A stretch of 36,469 nucleotides of DNA from Dendronalium phyllosphericum CENA369 (GCF_016056275.1 NZ_JAECZA010000040.1:1-36469); one strand, 5' to 3'. Shown: positions 24,796 to 34,214, counted from the first letter of the stretch. The notes: generated from the sequence alone by a model not told the origin. Program-made: numbers and translations.

Positions 24796-25198
24796 ATGAA
24801 GAGTGCTGAGTTGAAAGTGCTGAGGAGCCAGCGCTGTGCGGGGGTTCCCCCCGTTGAAGCGACTGGCGTTGCTGAGTTAAAAGACCGCGCCACTTGCGGG
24901 CGGGGCTTTTACCTGAGTGCGAAAGTGCGCTCGTAATCTTCTTGTTATTCAACACTCAACACTCCTCACTCAGCACTCAGCACTCAGCACTCAACACTCA
25001 ACACTCAGTTTCGTAAAAAGTCACAGAAGAGGTAGCGTTGTAGATGGGTTGAGAAATGTTTCTTTTGTTTGTGTTTCTGTGTATTTGTGGTAAAAATTTT
25101 TAACCACAAAGGCGAGTAGTGCGTCTGCAAGTCTGGCGACCCAATAGACTGCCTCTTTGTTGGAGCAACAGCCGTCACAAAGACACCAAGGTAAAATA
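24796..25198. repeat. Repeat-rich spacer upstream of glycosyltransferase
   Basis: No gene is seen. The stretch holds GAGTGCTGAG-type units (about 24799-24825), a GCGGGGGTTCCCCCCGTTGAAGC-like dispersed palindrome, a GC-rich hairpin-prone part (24883-24912), and a tandem array of CAACACT/CAGCACT heptamers (24950-25006). The GTGCTGAG and CTCAGCAC blocks are complementary to each other, so the ends could pair over about 150 bases. Confidence 0.7.
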
Positions 25199-26437
25199 AT
25201 GCGAGTTCTCTTCCTGCATACCAACTTTCCGGCTCAGTATCGCCATGTAGCCCAAGCTCTGGCTCAAGACCCCAACAATCAGGTAGTTTTTGGGACTAAA
25301 AATCGAGATGTCAATCTCCCTGGCATTTATAAAGCGATTTTTGAACCTAGCCGCAATCCCCATCCTACAACCCATCATTACATTCGCCCTTTGGAAAGTG
25401 CGGTTTTGCACGGTCAAGCAGTGTTTAAATTATCCGAGCAACTCAAACATCAAGGCTTTGTACCTGATGTAATTTGCGGTCATTCTGGTTGGGGGCCGAC
25501 TTTGTATATCAAAGATGCATTTCCCGATCGCCCACTGATTTGTTATTTTGAATGGTTTTATAATTCTCATGGCGCTGATGCAGATTTCGATCCCACAGAT
25601 CCTCTAAGTATCGATGACTTAGCGCGTATTCGGACAAAAAATGCACCTATATTATTAGATTTGTATACATGCGATCGCGGTCTATCGCCAACTAATTGGC
25701 AAAAAGCCCAGTTTCCCCAAGAATTCCATCAAAAGATTTCTGTGCTGCATGATGGAGTCGATACAGAATACTTTAAACCTAAGCCAGGAGCTAAATTAGT
25801 CTTGCCGAATCTGGACTTATCTGGTGTCGATGAAATTGTGACTTATGTAGCGCGAGGGATGGAACCTTACCGGGGTTTTCCCCAGTTTATCGAAACTATT
25901 GCTTATGTCCAAGAGCGAAGACCAAATTGCCATGTCGTGATTGTTGGCTCAGATAGAGTTTGCTACGGTAAATCTTTACCAGATGGTAGCAGCTATAAAG
26001 ACTTCATGCTGCAAAAAGTGCCACTCGATTTATCACGAGTTCACTTTACTGACTCTTTGCCTTACGGACAGTATTTGCAAGTGATTCAAGCATCATCGGT
26101 ACATGTTTATTTAACTAGACCGTTTGTACTTTCTTGGTCGATGATTGAAGCGATGTCTACAGGGTGCTTGGTTCTTGCTTCTGATACAGCACCTGTTACA
26201 GAAGTTATCCAAGATGGGAAAAATGGTCTGTTGGTTGATTTCTTCTCGCCACAAAAGATTGCGGAACGAATTGATGAAGTTCTTGATAATCCAACCAGCA
26301 TGGCAGAAATTCGCGCCAATGCTCGCAAAACTGCGTTAGAGCGCTACGCCTTAGCTGATTTACTACCCCGACACGTTCAACTCATCAAAGATATGGCCAG
26401 TAAGACATTCAAACCGACTATCCCTGTTATTAGGTGA
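25199..26437 (+). CDS. Glycosyltransferase family 4 (GT-B fold)
   Basis: A 412-residue retaining glycosyltransferase of the GT4 type. The N-terminal Rossmann domain starts MRVLFLHTNFPAQYRHVAQ; the C-terminal domain has ARGMEPYRGFPQFIE, HVVIVGSDRV and the nucleotide-sugar binding stretch EAMSTGCLVLASDTAPVTEV with the two spaced glutamates of this family. It probably transfers a sugar to a lipid or polysaccharide precursor at the cytoplasmic face. The frame is open from a TTG at 25157, but ATG 25199 begins exactly at the conserved first strand and is chosen. No sugar-biosynthesis genes are beside it, so the product cannot be named. Confidence 0.9.
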   Translation: MRVLFLHTNFPAQYRHVAQALAQDPNNQVVFGTKNRDVNLPGIYKAIFEPSRNPHPTTHHYIRPLESAVLHGQAVFKLSEQLKHQGFVPDVICGHSGWGPTLYIKDAFPDRPLICYFEWFYNSHGADADFDPTDPLSIDDLARIRTKNAPILLDLYTCDRGLSPTNWQKAQFPQEFHQKISVLHDGVDTEYFKPKPGAKLVLPNLDLSGVDEIVTYVARGMEPYRGFPQFIETIAYVQERRPNCHVVIVGSDRVCYGKSLPDGSSYKDFMLQKVPLDLSRVHFTDSLPYGQYLQVIQASSVHVYLTRPFVLSWSMIEAMSTGCLVLASDTAPVTEVIQDGKNGLLVDFFSPQKIAERIDEVLDNPTSMAEIRANARKTALERYALADLLPRHVQLIKDMASKTFKPTIPVIR

Positions 26438-26443
26438 AATTTG

Positions 26444-26698
26444 TCAACGTACATTATCATTCGTCAATTGATTTTGATCCGATTCCAAAATTCCACTGCG
26501 AATTATCAGTTGCGGCCAAATTAACAAAAAGAAGCCCATCCAAATTAATACAGGGATGGAAATCAAAATTGTGAGCCAAATCGTTTGAAATAACAACCAG
26601 CTACCACTAATTAATATCAAACCTGTAAGCAGTATAGACCAGGGCTGACACCACCAAGGTTTGTAATTCCAAGGATTTAGAGGTTTTTGTTCGGACAT
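26444..26698 (-). CDS. Small membrane protein (DUF6737-like)
   Basis: An 84-residue protein with a conserved-looking NPWNYKPWWCQPWSI N-terminal stretch and two predicted transmembrane helices (about residues 22-40 and 42-62). I associate the PWWCQPWSI pattern with a small cyanobacterial family of unknown function, probably DUF6737; this is from memory. It sits tail-to-tail with the glycosyltransferase, 6 bp apart. Function unknown. Confidence 0.75.
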   Translation of the reverse strand: MSEQKPLNPWNYKPWWCQPWSILLTGLILISGSWLLFQTIWLTILISIPVLIWMGFFLLIWPQLIIRSGILESDQNQLTNDNVR

Positions 26699-26819
26699 TA
26701 TTTTTATCGGTAAATTTGTAAAATTATGCTTTAATTTATAGCAATTTGCCTAAAGAAGGTGACAGGTAGACATGCGGTGTCTACCAAAGGATTTGTCACC
26801 ATCAATTATTAAATCGGTA

Positions 26820-27287
26820 TTAGCGTTTTAATTGTTCTTTCCATGCTTCTAGGGTGATATATTTGTTTTCTAAAATATCTAGAACCTGAATTTTTCCACT
26901 GGGATTCAAGACGCGAAACCAATAAATTGTTGTATTGTGGTCTGGCTGATCCTCAAATACTCGAACACTGTAGTAAGGTTCATTTGGAGTCGGAGAACCA
27001 TCAACGATCGCAGCAACTCGTATACTACCTTTAGAAAGTCTTTGAATTTCTCTAGCTTTGCGTTGGACTTCTGGCAGTTTCCAAACTAAGTCAAGGGCTT
27101 TCTTTTCATTAATCTCTCTATTAGCTTGAGCCAGATTTGCAATGCTAATTTTATCTAAATTAGCGAATAGTTGTGAGGTATTTAGCTCCATTTCCAAATG
27201 GTCTTGAGGAATTTGATGAATATCCGAGTGACTTGTTACTCCTAACAGTAAAGAAGCCATGAGAGGATACCAAAATAATCTTGTCAT
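26820..27287 (-). CDS. Hypothetical exported protein
   Basis: A 155-residue protein I cannot assign to a family. The first 20 residues (MTRLFWYPLMASLLLGVTSH) look like a Sec signal peptide or anchor without a lipobox. The remainder is mixed alpha/beta: KALDLVWKLPEVQRKAREIQ, then YYSVRVFEDQPDHNTTIYWF and a C-terminal strand-helix (GKIQVLDILENKYITLEAW). The latter resembles small periplasmic domains that pack a helix against a sheet. Unlinked to its neighbours except for being on the same strand as murG. Confidence 0.6.
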   Translation of the reverse strand: MTRLFWYPLMASLLLGVTSHSDIHQIPQDHLEMELNTSQLFANLDKISIANLAQANREINEKKALDLVWKLPEVQRKAREIQRLSKGSIRVAAIVDGSPTPNEPYYSVRVFEDQPDHNTTIYWFRVLNPSGKIQVLDILENKYITLEAWKEQLKR

Positions 27288-27427
27288 GAAGCTATTCCTA
27301 ATTGTCTTTGTTTTTCAGCGAACCTTTTAAAGTCTACTAAAATCATATCCAAGCCAGAGTGAAACTCAAAATCCAGCAATTTATCAATTGGGATTTGATG
27401 CTCGAACTTTTTTGGATGGTTCGTCTT

Positions 27428-28498
27428 TTATCTTTCCACCACCTCACGCACCAAAGAAGCTAATTTATCCGCACTATCGGGAGTTGCGATCGCCTTGGCT
27501 TTCTCGCTCATTTTGGCTAATTCTTCTGGCGATCGCAATAAATTCAACACTTGAGTTTGTAAAATCTCAGCCGTTAATTCCGATTGCTTAAAGGTTAACG
27601 CCGCACCAGCTTGAGTAAATACGTCTGCATTGTAAGATTGATGGTCTTCAGCCGCAAAAGGGTAAGGAATCAAAATCGCTGGCGTTCCGCACACTGCTAA
27701 TTCTGTCAAACTCCCAGCACCAGAACGACTAATTGCTAAAGCAGCGCGTCGCAACAGTGCTGCCATATTGTTATAAAAGGGTAACTCTATGTATTGCGGA
27801 TGCTTGAGAGTATCTGCATCGGGATCGCGATCGCCTGTTAAATGCACTAGATAAGCACCAGCAGCAAACCAAGCCGGCGCTGATTGGCGCACTAACTTGT
27901 TGATCGCAACTGCACCCTGACTGCCACCAAAGACGACAATTAGAGGAACCCCATCGGGAATGGCTAAATCCAGCGTTACACTTGCTTCATCTAGAAATTG
28001 CGATCGCACCGGAGTCCCCACACAGACATTTTTGGCACGAGGTAAATATTTAGCTGCTGCCTCAAATCCTAACGCCACCGCCGTACACCAAGGGCCAAAA
28101 AAGCGTGTCACCTTACCCGGTAAAGCGTTAGATTCGTGAAAAACCACAGGTAAACCGAGAGAACGCGCCGCAATGACTGCTGGCCCGGCGATATAACCCC
28201 CCGTGGTGAATACTCCTTGAAAATTCCCTTGTTTGAGGATGCGCCGGACTTGCAAAATCGAACCAATGAGTTTCCCCAAAATTTTTAAAGATGAAAAACC
28301 AAACCCTTGCTGAAACCCTTCAACTGCAATAGTATTCATAGGATACTGTTGGGGAACCAGTTGAGTTTCTAGCCGATTGGGCACGCCCAACCATTCGATT
28401 TCATAATCTGGCAGTTTTTGTGCCAATGCGATCGCTGGAAACAAGTGTCCGCCAGTCCCACTGGCAGCTATGAGTAATTTTATCGGTGCGTTTGCCAT
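27428..28498 (-). CDS. murG: UDP-GlcNAc:lipid I GlcNAc transferase MurG
   Basis: A 356-residue GT28 glycosyltransferase of peptidoglycan synthesis that adds GlcNAc to lipid I at the inner face of the plasma membrane to give lipid II. Seen are the N-terminal GTGGHLFPA loop, HESNALPGKVTRFFG, the GGSQGA glycine loop, and the C-terminal donor site SRSGAGSLTELAVCGTPAILIPYPFAAEDHQ. Length is normal for MurG. ATG 28498 is preferred to the in-frame TTG one codon upstream. It is monocistronic here, as is usual in cyanobacteria, where the mur genes are scattered. It is divergent from the exported NTF2-like gene. Confidence 0.96.
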   Translation of the reverse strand: MANAPIKLLIAASGTGGHLFPAIALAQKLPDYEIEWLGVPNRLETQLVPQQYPMNTIAVEGFQQGFGFSSLKILGKLIGSILQVRRILKQGNFQGVFTTGGYIAGPAVIAARSLGLPVVFHESNALPGKVTRFFGPWCTAVALGFEAAAKYLPRAKNVCVGTPVRSQFLDEASVTLDLAIPDGVPLIVVFGGSQGAVAINKLVRQSAPAWFAAGAYLVHLTGDRDPDADTLKHPQYIELPFYNNMAALLRRAALAISRSGAGSLTELAVCGTPAILIPYPFAAEDHQSYNADVFTQAGAALTFKQSELTAEILQTQVLNLLRSPEELAKMSEKAKAIATPDSADKLASLVREVVER

Positions 28499-28583
28499 CA
28501 AACCCCTACCGTTTAGCGCCTAGCTTCACTAAGATAAAACAATTTCCTTGTCTTCTGTACTTAAATCAGTAAACTCTTACCCA

Positions 28584-29435
28584 ATGACTAACATTATTGC
28601 CTTTTTATTCACCCGCCAACGAAATTTTTCCGTTGGCATTGGCATGATTCTGTCCCTCCTGACACTTAATTTCATCAGTGGCTTACAATCTGCTCAAGCT
28701 ACTACACCACAACAATTAGTTCAAGCAGGGCAAACCGTTCAACCTAGTGCTAACAATGCACCAGCTGAATTAAAAAACTTATTGGCGCAAATTGATGCAT
28801 CTGCAAGCCAGGGCGATATCAACAAGGTGATGCAATTTTATAGCCCAAGTTTCGTTCATGGGGATGGATTAAACCGTCAGACGCTAGAACAATCTTTAGT
28901 TACACTATGGAAAAAATATCCCAAATTGCGATACACTACCCAGGTGCAATCTTGGAAATCTGAGGGTAATGCCATTGTGGCTGATACGGTAACTAATATA
29001 ACTAGTTTACCCGCAACCAATAGTAATAGTATGGTCTTGAATTCTACGATTGTGTCTCGTCAGCGCATTTCCGGTGCAAAAATTGTCCGCCAAGATATTT
29101 TATCCGAACGTACCCTCTTGACATCTGGTAGCAAGCCACCCCAAGTTGATTTTAAATTACCACAGCAAGTAAAAGTCGGACAGCAGTATACTTTTGATGC
29201 GATCGTTAACGAACCACTGGGCGATGATTTTATCCTCGGAACGGCACTAGAAGAACCCGTCCAAGCAAACAAATATCTCAACTCCACACCTGTAGATTTG
29301 CAAGTACTGACATCTGGCGGACTTTTTAAAACGGGACGCGCCCCATCTACCCCCGGTAGCCAATGGATTTCAGCGGTGATCCTCCGAGGTAATGGTGTCA
29401 CAATGGTGACTCAGCGTCTGCAAGTTGTGAAATAG
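28584..29435 (+). CDS. Exported NTF2-like domain protein
   Basis: A 283-residue protein with an N-terminal signal peptide (hydrophobic core GMILSLLTLNFISGL, then AQA near residue 38). Residues about 60-160 form an NTF2-like domain (LLAQIDASASQGDINKVMQFYSPSFVHGDGLNRQTLEQSL), followed by a beta-rich C-terminal part (VDFKLPQQVKVGQQYTFDAI, SQWISAVILRGNG). Probably periplasmic or secreted; the role is unknown. The frame extends to a TTG at 28548, but ATG 28584 puts the signal peptide at the usual distance. It is divergent from murG, sharing an 85-bp upstream region. Confidence 0.82.
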   Translation: MTNIIAFLFTRQRNFSVGIGMILSLLTLNFISGLQSAQATTPQQLVQAGQTVQPSANNAPAELKNLLAQIDASASQGDINKVMQFYSPSFVHGDGLNRQTLEQSLVTLWKKYPKLRYTTQVQSWKSEGNAIVADTVTNITSLPATNSNSMVLNSTIVSRQRISGAKIVRQDILSERTLLTSGSKPPQVDFKLPQQVKVGQQYTFDAIVNEPLGDDFILGTALEEPVQANKYLNSTPVDLQVLTSGGLFKTGRAPSTPGSQWISAVILRGNGVTMVTQRLQVVK

Positions 29436-29494
29436 TAATCAAATCAATGATGAAGTGTGAAGGATAAAATTTCAACTGGTCGCGGCAAGGATTC

Positions 29495-29521
29495 CCCCAC
29501 CACACCTTTATGTTGGTGGGG
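29495..29521. terminator. GC-rich hairpin after exported NTF2-like gene
   Basis: CCCCACCA (29495-29502) pairs with TGGTGGGG (29514-29521) around an 11-base loop, 59 bp after the stop. The sequence around it (CGGCAAGGATTCCCCCACC...GGGGAGAGGTTAA) resembles the end hairpins of IS200/IS605 elements, so it may be a solo transposon end that now acts as a terminator. Confidence 0.4.
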
Positions 29522-29600
29522 AGAGGTTAAAGCAGAATTCCACAATATGAGCGTTTGATAACCCAATTCCCAATCCCTAATCCCCAGTCCCTTTTACCGT

Positions 29601-31142
29601 TCATGCTTCATCTACCCAATAAAGATAATATCGTTCGGTATCTACCCATGACCTCTGAAAATTTTTCAGAGGAATAATTTTTAAATCATCTCTGTTTAAA
29701 TTTAGCTTTTTATTTAAAATCAGTAAAATTTTCTTTTTGTTTTCTTGATTTTTTAATCTCAAACTAATTTGTTGTAATATTTCAGCTTGTTCTACTTCTG
29801 TACGACCTTTTCTAAACAGCGTAAAGCTTCCCATTCCTTTTAGTTCGGGATAATAAAATTTTCGGTTAAGATAACCTGCTAATGCAGCCATATTTGCATC
29901 TCGACTGGCAACAATAAATTCATTTTCTAACCGAGATTGTTGAATGTAACGAGCAGTTTCACGACTAGCAGAAAATGGCACGATTAAATCTCTGGAAAAG
30001 CTGGAAATTCCTCCTAAAAGCTGTGCGTAAAGAATTAACATAAAAACTAGAGTATGCCATTTTTGTAGATGCTTAATAGTATTTGTATGCACAAATATTT
30101 TATTAGCTATAAATGCAGACTCTTGATAATAATTTTCTAGCCATAACGCTGCAATAAAAACTAAATATAAATGTCCAAAATGTCGAGGCGCACCTGCGAA
30201 TCGTAAATATGTAAATGTAAGTATTATACCAGTTCCTACAATATATAAAAATAAAGGAAATGGTTTTTTGCCCAACTTAATTAAAGTTAAACCAAAAACA
30301 AATAGGGCGATTGAAGTACAAACAATTAAATCTAACCATCTTTTTTTAGGGATTATCAAAAAATAGCCACCAAATAATCTACTTATAGTCCTTAATAAAT
30401 TAGGTAAATCTAATTTAATAAACCATTCATTGTCTAACCCACCGCGAAGATAACTATCTGCTGGAGGAATAATTATATAAATCGCCAATACAAAAGAAAA
30501 GACGACAATTCCAAGACTCAAAAGTAAATCATATTTTCGGCTTTGGCTAAAATATTGCTTGCGGTGTTCGCTATCAAAACAAAATTCCACTAGTAAAGTC
30601 AATGCCAAAGAAAATGATACAAATAAAGCATAAGCACTACTATTAGCTAATAAACCCAATAAAATTGCTAAGTAAAGGTAAGTTGTTTTTCTAGATGCGA
30701 AAACCGCACAAAAAGCAAAAGTAAACAGCAAACTAAATGCATAGTTTCGAGAGATTAAAAGATATTCGTAAAAAGGAAAATAACCAAAGCTAAAAATAAA
30801 CTTTTGTCGATAATTAAAAGGACTATATAAGCAAAAAATAGCAACAGCTACACTTGTAATAGACAAATGAAAAAGTTGCATAATAACGGGTGTATCAGCA
30901 ATTTCCCTCAAAAAGGCTAAAGAAAAATACCATAAGACAGGATGTCCTTCATAATGAATATTAGCAATCAAATCTCCCAAAGATTGACTATCTCTGACAA
31001 TCAGCCAAGGATTTAGTTCATCTCGCCACATTGAATGGTTGAGAATACCTATTAAACCAAGAACCGAAAAAAGAATTATAATCAACCAAGGAGATTGAAA
31101 AAATAACCTAGAAATCCGATTATTCGGTTTATTAACTAGCAT
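29601..31142 (-). CDS. Polytopic membrane protein, GT-C glycosyltransferase-like
   Basis: A 513-residue protein with about ten hydrophobic segments. After the first helix is WRDELNPWLIVRDSQSLGDL with an acidic pair in the first loop, followed by YEGHPVLWYFSLAF, the pattern of GT-C fold (ArnT/PMT-like, family 39) lipid-linked sugar transferases. The C-terminal 110 residues are soluble. It probably transfers a sugar from a polyprenyl phosphate donor at the outer face of the membrane; acceptor unknown. The gene is distinctly AT-rich compared with murG. It stands alone on the minus strand. Similarity is to the general fold, so the enzymatic role is tentative. Confidence 0.75.
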   Translation of the reverse strand: MLVNKPNNRISRLFFQSPWLIIILFSVLGLIGILNHSMWRDELNPWLIVRDSQSLGDLIANIHYEGHPVLWYFSLAFLREIADTPVIMQLFHLSITSVAVAIFCLYSPFNYRQKFIFSFGYFPFYEYLLISRNYAFSLLFTFAFCAVFASRKTTYLYLAILLGLLANSSAYALFVSFSLALTLLVEFCFDSEHRKQYFSQSRKYDLLLSLGIVVFSFVLAIYIIIPPADSYLRGGLDNEWFIKLDLPNLLRTISRLFGGYFLIIPKKRWLDLIVCTSIALFVFGLTLIKLGKKPFPLFLYIVGTGIILTFTYLRFAGAPRHFGHLYLVFIAALWLENYYQESAFIANKIFVHTNTIKHLQKWHTLVFMLILYAQLLGGISSFSRDLIVPFSASRETARYIQQSRLENEFIVASRDANMAALAGYLNRKFYYPELKGMGSFTLFRKGRTEVEQAEILQQISLRLKNQENKKKILLILNKKLNLNRDDLKIIPLKNFQRSWVDTERYYLYWVDEA

Positions 31143-31381
31143 TGTTAGTTATGAATCTTTAATAAAAATCAACAAGTTGAAAAAGAATTGCTCGATAAAA
31201 GAGTCAAAAGTCGGAAGTCAGCAGAAATTATCTGCGACTAGTGGCTGAATAAATGGATTTAAGACCATAGCAAAGTAAAAATATTTTATACTTTATCCTT
31301 TGGCGAACTTGCTTGATTGTATCAGTCATTTGTTCCGAATTGTTAGACAATTGACAATTGACAATTGACTAATGACTCCCA

Positions 31382-32155
31382 ATGATTTCTTTGCAAAATA
31401 AAATTATTTTAATTACTGGTGCAAGTAGTGGTATTGGTACTGCTTGTGCCAGAATCTTTGCTGAAGCGGGTGCGAAACTAATTTTAGCGGCGCGACGCTG
31501 GGAACTTTTGCAGCAGTTAAGAGATGTACTTAAGCAAGAGTTCAAAGCAGAGGTTCATTTGTTACAGTTGGATGTGCGCGATCGCGTTGCTGTTGAATCT
31601 GCCATCTCTAACCTCCCTGACGCTTGGTCTGAAATTGACATCCTGATTAACAACGCCGGTCTGAGTCGCGGTTTAGACAAGTTGCACGAAGGCAGCTTTC
31701 AAGACTGGGAAGAAATGATTGATACCAACATCAAAGGTTTGCTTTACCTCACCCGTTATGTTGTCCCCGGTATGGTAAAACGCGATCGCGGTCATATAGT
31801 TAACTTAGGTTCCATTGCCGGACATCAAACTTACCCCAGTGGTAATGTCTACTGCGCGACAAAAGCCGCAGTTAAAGCCATTTCTGAAGGTTTAAAACAA
31901 GACTTGTTGGGTACTGCAATCCGCGTGACTTCTGTCGATCCGGGAATGGTGGAAACAGAATTTAGTAATGTCAGATTTCACGGTGATGATGAACGCGCCA
32001 AAAAGGTTTATCAAGGCGTTAAGCCACTTACACCCGAAGACATAGCAGATGTGATATTTTTTTGCACCACGCGATCGCCTCATGTCAATATCAACGAAGT
32101 CATACTCATGCCAGTTGACCAGGCTAGCGCCACATTAGTAAATCGGCGTAGCTAA
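31382..32155 (+). CDS. Short-chain dehydrogenase/reductase (YdfG-like)
   Basis: A 257-residue classical SDR. TGASSGIG cofactor loop at residues 12-19, ARRWE after strand 2 suggesting NADP preference, NNAG at 90-93, catalytic Ser144, Tyr157 and Lys161 (YCATK), and DPGMVETEF after the active site. Closest by appearance to NADP-dependent 3-hydroxy acid/serine dehydrogenases of the YdfG type; the physiological substrate is uncertain. The start ATG 31382 is preceded by a TTGACAATTGACAATTGAC tandem repeat rather than a clear ribosome-binding site. A strong terminator follows at 32176. Confidence 0.92.
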   Translation: MISLQNKIILITGASSGIGTACARIFAEAGAKLILAARRWELLQQLRDVLKQEFKAEVHLLQLDVRDRVAVESAISNLPDAWSEIDILINNAGLSRGLDKLHEGSFQDWEEMIDTNIKGLLYLTRYVVPGMVKRDRGHIVNLGSIAGHQTYPSGNVYCATKAAVKAISEGLKQDLLGTAIRVTSVDPGMVETEFSNVRFHGDDERAKKVYQGVKPLTPEDIADVIFFCTTRSPHVNINEVILMPVDQASATLVNRRS

Positions 32156-32175
32156 AAAGTAACTAAGCAAACTGG

Positions 32176-32202
32176 TCGCAGACTTTTTGTCTGCGATTTT
32201 TT
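32176..32202 (+). terminator. Rho-independent terminator after SDR gene
   Basis: TCGCAGAC (32176-32183), loop TTTTT, GTCTGCGA (32189-32196) and then TTTTTT (32197-32202) form a textbook intrinsic terminator 20 bp after the SDR stop codon. Confidence 0.9.
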
Positions 32203-32415
32203 ATTCGAGCTAGTTGCAACTCATAATCATTTTGACTATGATTTATTTAGATGGATTGGATAAATAACCCCAGTGCAGGGAAACCTTATTGTGGGTGGGT
32301 AGACACGAAGTGGCTTGCCGCTAGGCATCGCTCCTTTTAGAACGTGACTCCCATAATTAAGGGGATCGTGCTGGGTTTTGGTGGGGGAGTGATGTTAACT
32401 AACATCATTCTTAAT

Positions 32416-32419
32416 GGAG
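32416..32419 (+). promoter_or_regulatory. Ribosome-binding site deciding VOC gene start
   Basis: GGAG overlaps a possible ATG at 32414 and lies 6 bases before ATG 32426, so translation most likely starts at 32426 and not at the upstream ATG. Confidence 0.65.
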
Positions 32420-32425
32420 TTAAAT

Positions 32426-32821
32426 ATGAACTTTACTCGTTTTGAACATATCAATTTGAGTTGTAAAGATATTGATGCAACCAAGAAGTTTTACGAAACT
32501 CTATTTCCTGATTGGTATGTGCGCGCTGAAGGCGTATTCAATGGCGATCGCTGGATGCATTTAGGCAATAATCAATTTTATCTTGCCCTGAATGATGATT
32601 CCGAGCAAGAGCGGGTGCATCAAGCCTACGAAAGCATCGGTATTAATCATGTTGGCTTTGTAATCAAAGACGGCGAAGCTATGACAAAATTGCTGTCAGC
32701 TGAAGGCATTGAATATTACACAATGACAGCACCGGAAACCAAGCACAGAATTTATGTCAACGACCCAGATGGTAACGAAATTGAGTTAGTTGAATATAAC
32801 CCTGAGTATGCATTGAAGTAA
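32426..32821 (+). CDS. VOC family (glyoxalase/dioxygenase-fold) protein
   Basis: A 131-residue single VOC module with two beta-alpha-beta-beta-beta units: FTRFEHINLSCKDIDATKKF with the first metal-ligand His, NHVGFVIKD, and the end strand YVNDPDGNEIELVEY with the last Glu. VOC enzymes use a divalent metal for isomerisation, dioxygenation, fosfomycin-type ring opening or glyoxalase reactions; the substrate is unknown. It is followed 65 bp later by an SDR gene in the same direction, so they may be co-transcribed, perhaps in aldehyde or ketone detoxification. Confidence 0.88.
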   Translation: MNFTRFEHINLSCKDIDATKKFYETLFPDWYVRAEGVFNGDRWMHLGNNQFYLALNDDSEQERVHQAYESIGINHVGFVIKDGEAMTKLLSAEGIEYYTMTAPETKHRIYVNDPDGNEIELVEYNPEYALK

Positions 32822-32886
32822 TTAATTTTGTTGACAGTTAACAGTCAACTAATAATTCGATTGATGAGTAACAGGAGAAAATTACC

Positions 32887-33600
32887 ATGAGTACAAAAAA
32901 AGTTGCGGTCGTCACAGGTGGAAATCGCGGTTTAGGATTTGAAGCCTCTCGGCAATTGGCTAAAAAAGGATATAAAGTAATTCTTACCAGTCGAGATGCA
33001 GCGAAAGGTAAAGCTGCGGCTCAACAGTTACAATCTGAAGGATTAGATGTAATTTCTCATCCTCTTGATGTTACTAGTGATGATAGCAATCGTAAATTGG
33101 CTGAATTCATTCACCAGCAGTTTGGCAAACTCGATGTCTTGGTAAATAACGCAGGCATATACATTGATAATCAAGCAGGTGGCAATAGTGTTTTTAATGC
33201 CAAGATTGACACTTTGCAACAAACAATTGACTCAAATGTATACGGGCCTTTGCGAGTGACTCAAGCGTTAATTCCCTTGATGAAGGAACAGAATTATGGA
33301 CGAATTGTGAATGTATCTTCTGGTATGGGACAGCTAAATGATATGGAAGAAGGTTCCCCAGCATATCGCATTTCTAAAACAGCTTTGAATGCCCTCACAC
33401 GAATTTTTGCTAGCGAATTGAAAGGTACAAATATTTTAGTTAATTCTGTATGCCCAGGTTGGGTGAAAACTGACATGGGCGGTTCAGAAGCACCACGAAC
33501 TCCAGAACAAGGAGTCGATACAATTGTGTGGTTAGCAACTACTCCTGATGGCGGCGCTACCGGAGGATTTTTCCGCGATCGCCAACCAATTGATTGGTAA
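32887..33600 (+). CDS. SDR family carbonyl reductase-like protein
   Basis: A 237-residue SDR resembling carbonyl reductase (CBR1-type): TGGNRGLG cofactor loop at residues 10-17, TSRD after strand 2 (NADP preference), NNAG at 87-90, VNVSSGMG, catalytic Tyr160 and Lys164 (YRISK), then NSVCPGWVKTDMGG. The C-terminal ATTPDGGATGGFFRDR is usual for this group. AGGAG at 32873-32877 lies 9 bases before the ATG. It probably reduces reactive carbonyls with NADPH in the cytosol; substrate unproven. Likely in one transcript with the VOC gene. Confidence 0.92.
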   Translation: MSTKKVAVVTGGNRGLGFEASRQLAKKGYKVILTSRDAAKGKAAAQQLQSEGLDVISHPLDVTSDDSNRKLAEFIHQQFGKLDVLVNNAGIYIDNQAGGNSVFNAKIDTLQQTIDSNVYGPLRVTQALIPLMKEQNYGRIVNVSSGMGQLNDMEEGSPAYRISKTALNALTRIFASELKGTNILVNSVCPGWVKTDMGGSEAPRTPEQGVDTIVWLATTPDGGATGGFFRDRQPIDW

Positions 33601-34214
33601 CAAAATATTTCAAAAATGTTCGCTTTTTGGAAATATATGTTCTCCCGAACAATCTTTAGCTGGTAAGGCATTCATACAAGTTTTCTCTGTCTTACCAGAC
33701 TCTTTTTCCTCGCTTAATATTATTTATCGATCCCAGAAATATGCTATCTTCCGAAAGTAACAAAATAGCCTGAGAATCTCTAAGAAAAATGTGTGGCTTG
33801 ATACAATAATTTCCGGATAGCTGTTATATGCTTTCAGCACCCTTTACTTTTACCCTTGTAGCGGAAATTTCCGCTAAAGAATCACCAGAGCGATAGGGAA
33901 TTACTCCTAAGCAAGTACGATTGATTTGCATCAGCCGTAAAGCTTATGTCAGAGTATTAAATAGTTTCCTACGTACTGGTGATTTATTTTTTATTTTTCA
34001 AAATTATATTAATCTGAATTTGCGATCTTTTGTTTTTGGAGCTATAGAGTTGTGCTGAGAGAAAACAGCATATTGTGTGATTAATAGCAGCTTGTGACGA
34101 TTGTAACTTCTTCAGTACTCAGTTTGATGGCATATACCCGATCGCCCCGTCCGCTATTAAAATCAATTTGCTGGGATAATCAGCAGAATTAAATTTCTGG
34201 AGTTTTGTCACCCC
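33601..34214. other. 614-bp gene-free region with an 18-bp palindrome
   Basis: No supported gene is seen (the open frame to 33760 overlaps the SDR gene and has no homology pattern). The notable element is a perfect 18-bp palindrome at 33859-33876. The region contains the promoter of miaE. Confidence 0.6.
33859..33876. promoter_or_regulatory. Perfect 18-bp palindrome, possible operator
   Basis: TAGCGGAAATTTCCGCTA is a perfect dyad with no spacer, 339 bp upstream of miaE. Such an uninterrupted palindrome suits a dimeric regulator. It does not match the cyanobacterial LexA, NtcA or Fur consensus as I know them, and no regulator gene is adjacent. Confidence 0.4.

Noticed and set aside
25157-25198. 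TTG start extending the glycosyltransferase by 14 residues
   Set aside because: The extra residues (LEQQPSQRHQGKI) come before the conserved first strand, and an ATG sits exactly at that strand.
33548-33760. 70-codon plus-strand frame
   Set aside because: Overlaps the end of the SDR gene in another frame and shows no family pattern; regarded as chance.
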